64,000 bases of DNA from contig NZ_JAQMYP010000033.1 in the NCBI RefSeq assembly GCF_028369295.1, forward strand, positions 49,692-113,691, given 5' to 3'. Made by a program: the position numbers and the translations under genes. The stretch comes from Streptomyces sp. HD (GTDB taxonomy: Bacteria; Actinomycetota; Actinomycetes; Streptomycetales; Streptomycetaceae). Below the pieces are notes generated by a model. The model was given only the letters and a program-made list of their open reading frames with translations, was not told the origin of the DNA and made no database searches. Positions 8,348 through 17,910 of the stretch are shown piece by piece. Position 1 is the stretch's first letter. Each line of letters begins with the position of its first letter.

Positions 8348-9175
8348 ATGAGTTCGAACACTGGTCCGACCGTCCCGGTCGTACACGAAGTCCGGCCTCC
8401 CGGTCCCGGCGGCGGCAGGTTGTGGGCCGAGCGCGGCGGGACCGGCAGCCCGGTGGTGCTGCTGCACGGCGCCGGCATGGACTCTCGGCTGTGGGACGTC
8501 GTCGCCCCCGAGCTGGCTCGTCATCATGACGTGATTCGCTACGACGCACGCGGCCTGGGCCGCTCCACGGCTCCGGAGCAGCCGTTCAGCGATGTCGAAG
8601 ATCTGCGGGCGGTGCTTGACCATTTCGGCCTGCGCCGGGCGGCGTTGGTCGGCTTGAGCATGGGTGGGGAGACCTCGCTGGATTTCGCCCTCGCGCATCC
8701 CGGCAGGGTCGCCGCGCTGGGCTTGGTCGGCGCCTCGGTGAGCGGTCATCCGTGGCCGCAGGATCCCGAGTCGGTGGCCTATGCCGCGGCCCGCCGCGAG
8801 CGGGACGCTGCCGCTCTGGCCGCACTTGAGCTGTCGGTCTGGGCGTCCATGGGCCGCGCGGCTCGTGGAGGAGAGCTGATCGAAGCGATGGTGGTGGACA
8901 ACGCCCGCCGGCGCATCGTGAGCGAGGCGTACCTCGCGCACTCCCCGAACCACGACGCCGAAGCCCATCTCGGCGACATCACCGCACCGACGCTGGTCAT
9001 CCACGGCGACCGGGATCACCCCGAGATCGGCGCCATAGCGAAACGGCTCATCGCCGACATCCCCGGCGCCCGTGGCGAGATGGTCCCCGACGCCGACCAC
9101 TACCTGCCTCTGCGCACACCTGAACGCCTCACCGAGCTCCTGCTGGGGCATCTGTCCCCATACCGAATTCGATGA
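8348..9175 (+). CDS. alpha/beta-fold hydrolase
   Basis: A 275-residue soluble hydrolase. It has the oxyanion/turn motif VVLLHGAGMDSRLWD, the Y-D-x-R-G-x-G segment (IRYDARGLGRS), nucleophile elbow VGLSMGGE, a late acid strand (TLVIHGDRDHPE) and a catalytic His near DADHYLPLRTPE. Length and order are typical of the 3-oxoadipate enol-lactonase/haloperoxidase-like group, but the substrate cannot be told. ATG 8348 was chosen because the N-terminus then starts just before the fold; the frame upstream is not protein-like. Monocistronic. Confidence 0.85.
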   Translation: MSSNTGPTVPVVHEVRPPGPGGGRLWAERGGTGSPVVLLHGAGMDSRLWDVVAPELARHHDVIRYDARGLGRSTAPEQPFSDVEDLRAVLDHFGLRRAALVGLSMGGETSLDFALAHPGRVAALGLVGASVSGHPWPQDPESVAYAAARRERDAAALAALELSVWASMGRAARGGELIEAMVVDNARRRIVSEAYLAHSPNHDAEAHLGDITAPTLVIHGDRDHPEIGAIAKRLIADIPGARGEMVPDADHYLPLRTPERLTELLLGHLSPYRIR

Positions 9176-9528
9176 AGGCCGGTCGACACCCGTCAACTAC
9201 CCCCTGCCTGCTGGAGTTTGGCGAGGGTCAGGCCGCCCCGCCTGCTGTGTTTCGACGCCCCACCCGGCACCCGGGGCGCCGCCCAGCCGGAGCTGCTGTC
9301 GGTCATCGGCACGCAGGACATGACACCGACGGGGGCGAGCGGCGCAGCTGACACGAGGAGCCGAGGGGCGGAGGGGCGGCTTGCGGGGCGGTGGCGCGGC
9401 GAGCGCATCCGCCGGCCCACCTCGATGGACAGGGGCACGGCATGCTGCATCACCAGCCGGTCGCCCGACCGGAGCCGACCTGACGGTGCGCCAGAGGGCT
9501 TGACGTAACTGCGGACGCCCCTCGGCAC
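9176..9528. other. 353-bp gap without recognisable gene
   Basis: Open frames exist on both strands but show no motif, ribosome site or family resemblance. It contains the 3' regions of two convergent genes. I see nothing specific. Confidence 0.4.
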
Positions 9529-9906
9529 TCAGTTCGGGCGCGTCACGCTCACGCGCACGGTCCACGTGCCCCTGTTGCCCTGGGAGCAGTGTCCGGCGGT
9601 GTCGTTCATGCCCAGTTGGAGGGTGCCGTTGCCGGCGGCGCGGAAGTTCAACTCCCCGTCCGACGGTGTGAACAGGGCCGTTCTTGACACCGGCAAGGCG
9701 GCCAGCAGTGCGCCGAACGGCGTCCCCCGTTTGACCTTGCAGCCCTTCGCGCCGTCAAGCCTCCTGTCGGCCTGCGCGTCGTATCCGGTCGGCCCGGTCG
9801 TGGGCATGTTCGCGTTGGCGGCCGTCCATTCTCCCGCGACGAACCGCACGGTGACCCCGTCTCCCCGCTGGACGGGCGCACCGGTCACCGGCTGGACGCC
9901 GACCAC
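9529..9906 (-). CDS. LecA/PA-IL-like galactose-lectin-type small protein
   Basis: A 125-residue product whose layout resembles PA-IL (LecA) jelly-roll lectins: a GDGVTVRFVAGEWTAAN strand, an A-D-R-R turn, GTPFGALLAALP matching the P-F-G-A-L-x-x-x-I-G region, and a C-terminal LGMNDTAGHCSQGNRGTW strand like YNDVPGTYGNNSGSF. These proteins bind sugars through Ca2+ at the NDxxGxxxxNxG loop, mostly preserved here. The start is GTG with no signal peptide. The frame is open only to about 9936, and the neighbouring frame upstream (to about 10090) is also protein-like, so the 5' end may be frameshifted. Resemblance is by eye only. Confidence 0.5.
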   Translation of the reverse strand: MVGVQPVTGAPVQRGDGVTVRFVAGEWTAANANMPTTGPTGYDAQADRRLDGAKGCKVKRGTPFGALLAALPVSRTALFTPSDGELNFRAAGNGTLQLGMNDTAGHCSQGNRGTWTVRVSVTRPN

Positions 9907-9936
9907 GTGCGGGTGGGGTACCCGGGCGACGGCACG

Positions 9937-10506
9937 GGCTCACGGATCGCCCGGCGCGGCCGGGTGCGGTGCTTCTCGTCGCCGGGGTGAGGATGTGCAG
10001 TTCCTTCCCGGCGGTCTCGGCGCTCCACCGGCCGTCGCCTGTTCGAGAGGTATGAGCATAGCCGAGCAGTTCGGGACCTATTGCCATCAACTCCCCTGTC
10101 CTGAAAGGCACTTGGCGAGCACCTGCGCACGAGCGAGATCATGAAGATGGCTTGGCATCACTGGGTACACGCAATCCCCGAGCGCCTCCGGCGCCACCGT
10201 CACGCCCCCCGGCACAACTCAGGCAACCGGACCGCGGGTTCCAGAACTGGCCGCAGCGAACACACCAGGAGGCAGCGATGACGCTCAGCCAGTCCCACAG
10301 GGAGACGGCGAGTCCGGGACCACCATCGAGCCTCTGCCGACGACGGCGGCTTCCGCTGATGCGGTCCCCTGCGGTCGGCTGGTTTTGACGGTGCCTCGGG
10401 CCGCCGTGTCGAAGCCGCACTCGGGGTCCGGGTGAGCTGCGGGAGCGCGTGGTGGCGTGAAGGCGCCTATAGCGGGTTTACCCGCCTTTGGATGCAGGCT
10501 CAAAGC
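9937..10506. other. gap between the LecA-like gene and the exopolysaccharide promoter
   Basis: The first part (to about 10110) has minus-strand coding character that may belong to a broken 5' extension of the LecA-like gene. The rest has no supported gene. A minus-strand frame with a CxxC-x10-CxxC pattern (WCVRCG..CLSCAG) lacks a usable start and is not called. Confidence 0.35.
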
Positions 10507-10561
10507 TTGAACACAAATTACACACATCCCCTCTACACACTGGGCCCCGATGGTCTAGATT
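10507..10561 (+). promoter_or_regulatory. candidate promoter region of the exopolysaccharide operon
   Basis: A local AT-rich dip (CTTGAACACAAATTACACAC) is followed by a good -10 hexamer TAGATT at 10556-10561; the element 17 bp upstream (CTACAC) is a poor -35. It is the only plausible promoter before the co-directional 28-kb gene run, implying a leader of about 290 nt to the GTG at 10855. Confidence 0.4.
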
Positions 10562-10854
10562 GACCGTGCTTCAGCTGATCGGACACGTTCTTGGGGTCCG
10601 TGAGGGGGCTTTGAGTGCGGGGAGCACTCAAGATTTCGACGGGTTCGCGCGCACTTCGACAGGCCGGCAGGACACGCCAGTCCGCTGCCGCCAGGGCGGG
10701 TTCAAGTAGCGCTCAAACAGCCGGCATGTCATGCGCGGGAGGCGGGGGCCTCCCGAGGGGAGGAACAGCGCGGCACGGGGGGCGGGGGGCGCCTTCCGAG
10801 GGGAGAGGCAGGGTTGGGCGGTCACGCCGAACCACTGGGAACCTGGGGGGTTCT

Positions 10855-12333
10855 GTGCGGCAAGGGGGATTAGTCAGCCCGTTTCCGTCGGCGCGCGGGC
10901 GTCTGGCGAACGGGGCGATCAGCCAGCCCGCGATCGACTGGGAGCAGCGGTACCGCCGTACCGTGATCATCAGCGACACGGTGGCCACCGCCTTGGTGGT
11001 GGCGGCGATCGGCAACTTCTTCGGGGCCCGGGACGCGGCCAACTGGCACGAGAAGTGGGGAATTCTCGCATTCGGCACCGAGCTGCTGGTGCTGGGCTCG
11101 CTTGCGGTGAGCCGGTCGTGGGCTCCGGCCGTGCTCGGCCAGGGGGCCGAGGAATTCCGTCGGCTCGGACGCTCACTGTTCACGGCGACCGTCGTGCTCG
11201 CGCTCGGCGGGATCGCCCTGACCTCGCGCAACATCAAGCTCTGGATCTTCGTCGCGATCCCGGCGATCGCGCTCATCACCATGACCGCGCGGTATCTGCT
11301 CCGCCTCGGGCTGCACAAACAGCGCAACGAAGGGCGGTGTCTTAGACCGGTTCTCGCTGCCGGAAGCCCCGACACCGTGCGCGACCTGATAAGCCGCACC
11401 CGCAAGTTCCCGCACCTCGGATGGCGGGTGGACGGAGTGTGCACGACGGACGGTCGCGGGCTCGACGGCGACGAACTGGACGGAGTGCCGGTCGTCGGCC
11501 AACTGACGGACGTCGCCAAGTACGTCGACAACGACGGCTATCGTGTCGTCGCGGTCACACCGGACCCGCACTGGACACCGGACCGGCTGCAGCGGCTGGC
11601 GTGGAACCTCGAAGGCAGCGACGCCGAGATGGTCGTGGCCCCCGTGCTGATGGAGGTGGCCGGCCCGCGGCTGCACGTCGACGCGGTGCTCGGAATCCCG
11701 CTGCTGCGGGTCAGCATGCCGACCTTCACCGGAGGGCGCCGGGCGATAAAAGCGGTCGTCGACCGGATGGGCTCAGCGATCCTGCTGATGCTGTTGGCTC
11801 CACTGATGGTGTTCGTCGGACTGCTCGTGGTGCTGGACAGCCGGGGCGGGGCGTTCTACCGCCAGCGCAGGGTCGGCAAGGACGGCCGCGAGTTCACCAT
11901 CTTCAAGTTCCGCACCATGGTCGTCGGGGCCCACGGGGCACGTGCCGCGCTGGCCGACCGCAACGAGGGTGCGGGGCTGCTGTTCAAGCTCCGCCGGGAT
12001 CCGCGGGTGACCCGGGTCGGGGCGGTGCTGCGCCGGTACTCGCTCGACGAACTCCCGCAGCTGTTCAACGTACTGGCCGGATCGATGTCGCTCGTCGGTC
12101 CGCGGCCTCCGCTGCCGGAGGAGTCCGCGGCGTACGGCCCGGACATCCGGCGGCGGCTGCTGGTCAAGCCCGGGCTCACCGGCCTGTGGCAGATAAGCGG
12201 ACGCAGCGACCTGCCGTGGGAGGAGGCGGTCCGGCTGGACCTGCGATACGTGGAGGACTGGTCGCTCGCCCTGGACACAGTGATCTTGTGGAAGACGCTG
12301 CGTGCGGTGCTGCATGGGCAGGGGGCCTACTGA
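10855..12333 (+). CDS. initiating polyprenyl-phosphate sugar-1-phosphate transferase (WcaJ/PssY type)
   Basis: Membrane enzyme that moves a sugar-1-phosphate from a nucleotide sugar onto undecaprenyl phosphate, the first step of a Wzx/Wzy polysaccharide. The N-terminal half has four to five membrane helices, then a Rossmann-like region (PVLAAGSPDTVRDLI). The C-terminal catalytic domain has the full signature: TIFKFRTMVVGA, DELPQLFNVLAGSMSLVGPR, KPGLTGLWQISGR and the membrane re-entry helix. The product is 492 residues from GTG 10855, chosen for its GGGGGG ribosome site and normal family length; the frame is open to 10615. Codon 6 from this start is TTA. It heads the operon. Confidence 0.9.
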   Translation: MRQGGLVSPFPSARGRLANGAISQPAIDWEQRYRRTVIISDTVATALVVAAIGNFFGARDAANWHEKWGILAFGTELLVLGSLAVSRSWAPAVLGQGAEEFRRLGRSLFTATVVLALGGIALTSRNIKLWIFVAIPAIALITMTARYLLRLGLHKQRNEGRCLRPVLAAGSPDTVRDLISRTRKFPHLGWRVDGVCTTDGRGLDGDELDGVPVVGQLTDVAKYVDNDGYRVVAVTPDPHWTPDRLQRLAWNLEGSDAEMVVAPVLMEVAGPRLHVDAVLGIPLLRVSMPTFTGGRRAIKAVVDRMGSAILLMLLAPLMVFVGLLVVLDSRGGAFYRQRRVGKDGREFTIFKFRTMVVGAHGARAALADRNEGAGLLFKLRRDPRVTRVGAVLRRYSLDELPQLFNVLAGSMSLVGPRPPLPEESAAYGPDIRRRLLVKPGLTGLWQISGRSDLPWEEAVRLDLRYVEDWSLALDTVILWKTLRAVLHGQGAY

Positions 12334-12406
12334 TGCGCGGGGGGCGTCGTTCGGACGGCGCGCGGAGCGCAGGCCACAAGGGCCTGCGCGGGGGGAGGAA
12401 CGGGTC

Positions 12407-13727
<1,321 letters not shown>

Positions 13728-13738
<11 letters not shown>

Positions 13739-14993
13739 TGCAATCAGTGGTGACGGGTCGGGGCGACGCGCGCTGATCCTGGTGGAGAACCTGTCGGTGC
13801 CGTTCGACCGGCGGGTGTGGCAGGAGTGCACGACACTGCGCGACGCGGGCTGGGACGTACACGTCATCTGCCCGCGGGGGGAGAAGCGGGACACGGAACC
13901 GGAGGCGCTGGTCGACGGGGTGCGGATCCACCGCTACCCGTTGCGCGCGGCCACCGGAGGGCCGGCCGGCTATCTGCGGGAGTACGGATCGGCGCTCTGG
14001 CACACGGCCCGGCTGGCCCGCAAGGTCGGCCCGGTCCACGTGGTCCACGCCTGCAACCCGCCCGACCTGCTGTTCCTGGCGGCCAGGTGGCTCAGGCGGC
14101 GCGGCGCGCGGTTCGTCTTCGACCAGCACGACCTGGTACCCGAGCTGTACCTGTCCCGGTTCGACCGCGGCAAGGATCTGCTCTACCGCGCCGTGTGCGC
14201 GCTGGAACGGCGGACCTACCGGGCCGCCGACATCGTGCTCGCCACGAACGAGAGCTACCGGGACGTCGCCATACGCCGAGGCGGTCGACGCCCCGAGGAC
14301 GTCTTCGTGGTGCGCAGCGCACCCCAGATCGAGCGGTTCCAACCGGTGCCGCCCGAGCCGGAGTTGAAGCGCGGCAAGCCCCATCTGCTGTGCTATCTCG
14401 GCGTCATGGGCCCGCAGGACGGCGTCGACTACGCCTTGCGAGCCCTGGCGAAACTGCGCGACGAGCTCGGACGGACCGACTGGCACGCGGTGTTCGTCGG
14501 CGCCGGCGACGCCTTCGACGCGATGGTGGAGCTGTCCCGGCAACTCGGACTCACGGAGCAGGTGCAGTTCACCGGGCGCATTCCGGACGCCGACCTGGTG
14601 CGCTACCTGTCCACCGCGGACGTGTGCCTCTCCCCCGACCCGCGCAATCCGCTCAACGACGTGTCGACCATGAACAAGGTCCTGGAGTACATGGCGATGG
14701 GCCGGCCGATCGTCTCGTTCGACCTCAAGGAGGCGCGCGTCTCCGCCGGTGACGCCGCCGTCTACGCGCCCGCCAACGACGAGGCCGAGTTCGCGGGGCT
14801 CATCACGCTGTTGCTGGACGATCCGGAGAAGCGGGCCCGGATGGGCAAGGTCGGCCAGGAGCGGATCAGCGGACCGCTTTCCTGGCGAAACTCGCAAGTC
14901 TCGCTGCTCGCCGCCTACGCCGCCGCGTGCCGTGACCGTACTCCGGTCTCGGCGGGCGCCCCGGTTCGCACAGGGAAGAGGCCGGGCAGTTGA
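13728..14993 (+). CDS. glycosyltransferase family 4
   Basis: GT-B fold retaining glycosyltransferase acting on the cytosolic lipid-linked repeat unit. The N-terminus has VENLSVPFDRRVWQE, typical of WcaI/WbuB-like enzymes (donor often N-acetyl-aminosugar; specificity is inference). DQHDLVPELYLSRF follows. The C-terminal half has LLCYLGVMGPQDGVDYAL and the donor-site segment EYMAMGRPIVSFDLKEAR. It starts with TTG at 13728, overlapping the dehydrogenase by 11 bases; no ATG or GTG exists in frame before the fold. It ends in a TTGA overlap with the next gene, so coupled translation is expected. Confidence 0.85.
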
Positions 14994-16351
14994 GCGATGA
15001 CACGATCCACCTGGTCACGATCGGGTGGATACTCCGTCGACGGTGGCGGCTTCTCGCCATCGTCGCCGTGGTGGGCGCGCTGGTCGGCTACGGCGCCTCG
15101 GTGGTGTTTCCGCCGCGGTACACGGCGTCGGCTTCGGTCCTGCTGCCGGGGCAGTGGGAGGAGCGCGAGCTGCTGACCCAGGTCGACATCGCGACCAGTT
15201 CGACGGTGGTCGACGGCGTGGCGGCCAAGCTCGGCTGGAAGGGCGTCAGCGGCAGCGAGCTACGCGAACAGGTGAGCGCCACCGCCGCCGACGGCAACAT
15301 CATCAAGATCGCGGGTACGGCCGACACCCCGGCGCGCGCGCAGCAGCTCGCCGACCGGGTGGCCCAGCAGTTCGTCGGCTTCGCCGCGCGGATCGCGGGC
15401 GGCGACACCGACCCCGAGGCGGCCACGGAGGCCGAGGCGCTGCGACAGAAGGTGGCGGAGACCAACCGCCGTATCACCGACCTGGCCAATGGGGCCGATC
15501 CGGGGCAGACCGTGGAGAGCGTGCAGGCCCGCACCGAGCTGGAAAAGCTGCGTACGTCGCTGCAGGAGGCCATGAAGAAGCTGGACGAGGCCGACCCGGC
15601 GGCCAACAAGGCCAGCATGGTCGTCATGGGGCCGGCAGCCCGGCCGACCGGCGCGGCGCCGCCGACGCGGATTCAGCTCGTCGTCGCCGGGGCGCTGCTG
15701 TCCTTCCTGCTCGCGGTCATCGGCCATCTCGTCGCCGCACGGATGAATCGGCGGCTGCGCACCGAACCGGAGATCGCCGCGGCGCTGGGCTCGGGGCTCC
15801 TCGGCACCGTCGACGTGCCTGCCGAAGGTCACGCGCACCGGCCGCAAGGCAGTGGCCCACGGGCCGGTGTCCGCCGGCTCCTCGGCCTCGACACCCCGTG
15901 GGACGTACCGGCCCCGCAGCGGTCCGGCGACGAGGCCGGCCGACGGATCCGCTACCGGCGGGTGTGCGCTCGCCTCCGGAACCAGCTGCCTGCCCCCCGA
16001 CGGCTGCTGGTCGTCGTACCGGACGGCGACGAGATCGCCCGCCGGGCCGCCGGGCAGCTCGTCACCGAGGCCAAGAGCGATCCGCTGCTGCGGGTGGTGG
16101 AGGTTTCGGTGGACCGGCCGACGGTGCCGGACCGCGACACCGAGGCAGGTGCCCTGGTCGTCCTCAGCGCGGGCAGCTGGACCGCGGAGGAGCTCGCCGG
16201 CATCGCCGAGGCGTGTGCGGACGGCGGCCATCAGGTCGTCGGCATCGTCGTCGCCGACCCGGTCCGGGTCCATCCCCCGCGAACCGCCGAACGTCCTGCC
16301 GACGAGGCCACTCTGGCTGTCGCGGTGCGCGGCCCCGCGACGGGAGGTTGA
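14990..16351 (+). CDS. Wzz-like chain-length/co-polymerase protein with degenerate kinase-like tail (1)
   Basis: Inner-membrane polysaccharide co-polymerase controlling chain length with Wzy. The first helix (LLAIVAVVGALVGYGASVVF) is followed by the Wzz RYTASASVLLP strand, a helical coiled-coil middle (residues about 125-210) and a second helix (IQLVVAGALLSFLLAVIGHLVA). The cytosolic tail (residues about 320-440) follows the fold order of a BY-kinase/MinD-like domain: RRLLVVVPDGDEIARRAA, then VVVLSAGSW and VVGIVVADP. It has no Walker A lysine, so it is probably a pseudokinase. TTG start overlaps the preceding stop. Confidence 0.75.
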   Translation: MSDDTIHLVTIGWILRRRWRLLAIVAVVGALVGYGASVVFPPRYTASASVLLPGQWEERELLTQVDIATSSTVVDGVAAKLGWKGVSGSELREQVSATAADGNIIKIAGTADTPARAQQLADRVAQQFVGFAARIAGGDTDPEAATEAEALRQKVAETNRRITDLANGADPGQTVESVQARTELEKLRTSLQEAMKKLDEADPAANKASMVVMGPAARPTGAAPPTRIQLVVAGALLSFLLAVIGHLVAARMNRRLRTEPEIAAALGSGLLGTVDVPAEGHAHRPQGSGPRAGVRRLLGLDTPWDVPAPQRSGDEAGRRIRYRRVCARLRNQLPAPRRLLVVVPDGDEIARRAAGQLVTEAKSDPLLRVVEVSVDRPTVPDRDTEAGALVVLSAGSWTAEELAGIAEACADGGHQVVGIVVADPVRVHPPRTAERPADEATLAVAVRGPATGG

Positions 16352-16353
16352 GC

Positions 16354-17907
16354 GTGACGACGAGCACGACAGCGGAGTCGTCGGCCTCCACTCCGCTCCT
16401 CGACCTGCAGGCCCTGGTGGTGGCGGTGCGCAGGCGCCGCCGCCTCTGGAGCGCCATGGCACTGCTGGGACTGCTGGCCGGCGCGGCGGTGGCGGTCCTC
16501 ATACCGCCGCCCCCGACCGCGGTGACCAAGGTGCTGGTCGCGCATCAGGAGGACCAGCCGAACGACACCGGAACGCTGATCCGCACCGACGTCGAACTAC
16601 TGGGGACCACCCGGATCGCCGAGAAGGCCCTGCGATCCCTCAAGTCCCCGGAAAAACCGGAAGACTTCATGCGGGACTACCGGGGTGCCGGCCTGACCAA
16701 CAACCTGCTGCAGATCACCGTGACAGGTGACAGCGACGCGGAGGCGACGGCCCGGGCCAAGGCGCTGGCCGACGCGTTCGTCGCCGACCATGTGAAGCGG
16801 ATGCGGGACACCGCGACGGCCGAGGCCAAGGCCCTGCTCGACCAGCGTGACCGCATGCGGGACGAGCTCGCCCAGGTCAACAAGGCGATCGGCGAGGGAT
16901 CCCCGGAGAGCGGGCCGAAGGCGTCGGCGAACATGGAGTCGCTCTTCGCCCGCCGGGCCGAACTCACCTCGCGGATCACCGACTTCGGCCAGCGCGCCGC
17001 GGAGGCGCGCACCGGCACACCCAAGGTCGTCGCCGGCACCCAGGTCGTGGACGCCCCGCGCGCGGTGCGGCACTCCCTGCCCAAGGCCGCTGCCACCAAC
17101 GCCGGGATCGGGCTCGTCCTCGGGCTCGTCCTCGGGCTCGTGGTGGCCGCGGTCGGCACGGTGGTCGCGGACCGGCCCGTACTGCGCCGGGAGATCGCGG
17201 CGAACCTCGGCGCCTCCGTCATCGCGGAGCTGCCCCGCCGGTCGGGCAGGCTGTGGCAGCGCCGCCGGATCCGGGCGGCACGCGAACGGCTCACCGCGTC
17301 GTTGGCCCGCACCGTGCGCGGCTCGGCGGAACCGGTGTCGCTGCTGGAACTGGGCTGTGCGCGCAGCGCGAGCGTGATCGCCCTGGACCTCGCCGCAGCG
17401 CTGGCACCGGACGGGCCCTTTGTGATCGTCGACGCGCTGCCCGGCCGGCAGCTCGCGGGCCGCCGGCAGAAGCCGGGAGACCCGACCGTGGTCAGCGGCA
17501 AACGTGCCGCGGATCTCTCGTACGAGGAGCGCCGGTTCGGCGTCGGCTCGGTCGCGCCCGGCACGGCGTGGACCGACCTCCAGTACCTCGGCACCCAGAC
17601 CGTGCTCGTGGTGCGTGCCGGGCACGGCAACGCCGCATGGCTGCACACCGTGGCGCGGCAGCTCGCGGACCAGGGCATCGAGGTGATCGGTGTGGTGCTG
17701 ATCGACCCCGATCCGCGTGACCGGACCGACGGCACGCTGTGGAACGGGCTCCACACCGCGCTGCGGGGCCACGGCGAACGGCAGGCCCGGCAGAACAGCG
17801 GGGGTACCTCCCACGCCGTCAAGGCAGTGGGAGAGGGCCAACTGCGGACGGAGCGGCAGCCGATGTGGGCGACGCGGGTCCCGGACAGCGACCAGGAGGC
17901 GCGGTAG
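16354..17907 (+). CDS. Wzz-like chain-length/co-polymerase protein with degenerate kinase-like tail (2)
   Basis: A 517-residue paralogue of the preceding gene, starting at GTG after GGGAGGTTGAGC. Helix 1 is LWSAMALLGLLAGAAVAVLI, the periplasmic-type region is rich in Ala/Lys/Glu coiled coil, and helix 2 is GLVLGLVLGLVVAAVGTVVA. The cytosolic tail again lines up with a BY-kinase: LLELGCARSASVIALDLAAA where GxxxGKT should be, VIVDALPGR at the Walker A' position, TVLVVRAGHGNAAWLHTV, and VIGVVLIDPDPRD. No GKT/S and no Tyr cluster at the C-terminus. Regulation by tyrosine phosphorylation therefore seems lost or replaced. Three bases separate it from asnB. Confidence 0.75.
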   Translation: MTTSTTAESSASTPLLDLQALVVAVRRRRRLWSAMALLGLLAGAAVAVLIPPPPTAVTKVLVAHQEDQPNDTGTLIRTDVELLGTTRIAEKALRSLKSPEKPEDFMRDYRGAGLTNNLLQITVTGDSDAEATARAKALADAFVADHVKRMRDTATAEAKALLDQRDRMRDELAQVNKAIGEGSPESGPKASANMESLFARRAELTSRITDFGQRAAEARTGTPKVVAGTQVVDAPRAVRHSLPKAAATNAGIGLVLGLVLGLVVAAVGTVVADRPVLRREIAANLGASVIAELPRRSGRLWQRRRIRAARERLTASLARTVRGSAEPVSLLELGCARSASVIALDLAAALAPDGPFVIVDALPGRQLAGRRQKPGDPTVVSGKRAADLSYEERRFGVGSVAPGTAWTDLQYLGTQTVLVVRAGHGNAAWLHTVARQLADQGIEVIGVVLIDPDPRDRTDGTLWNGLHTALRGHGERQARQNSGGTSHAVKAVGEGQLRTERQPMWATRVPDSDQEAR

Positions 17908-17910
17908 CAC

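Noticed and set aside
10139..10420. Minus-strand frame with CxxC-x10-CxxC (WCVRCG, CLSCAG), like a small zinc ribbon
   Set aside because: No start codon or ribosome site near the motif and no similarity I can name. The cysteine pattern alone is not enough.
15025..16353. An upstream extension of the second co-polymerase frame through the first co-polymerase gene
   Set aside because: The first part overlaps a well-supported gene in another frame and reads as Arg/Gly-rich noise. The GTG at 16354 with GGGAGG is the start.
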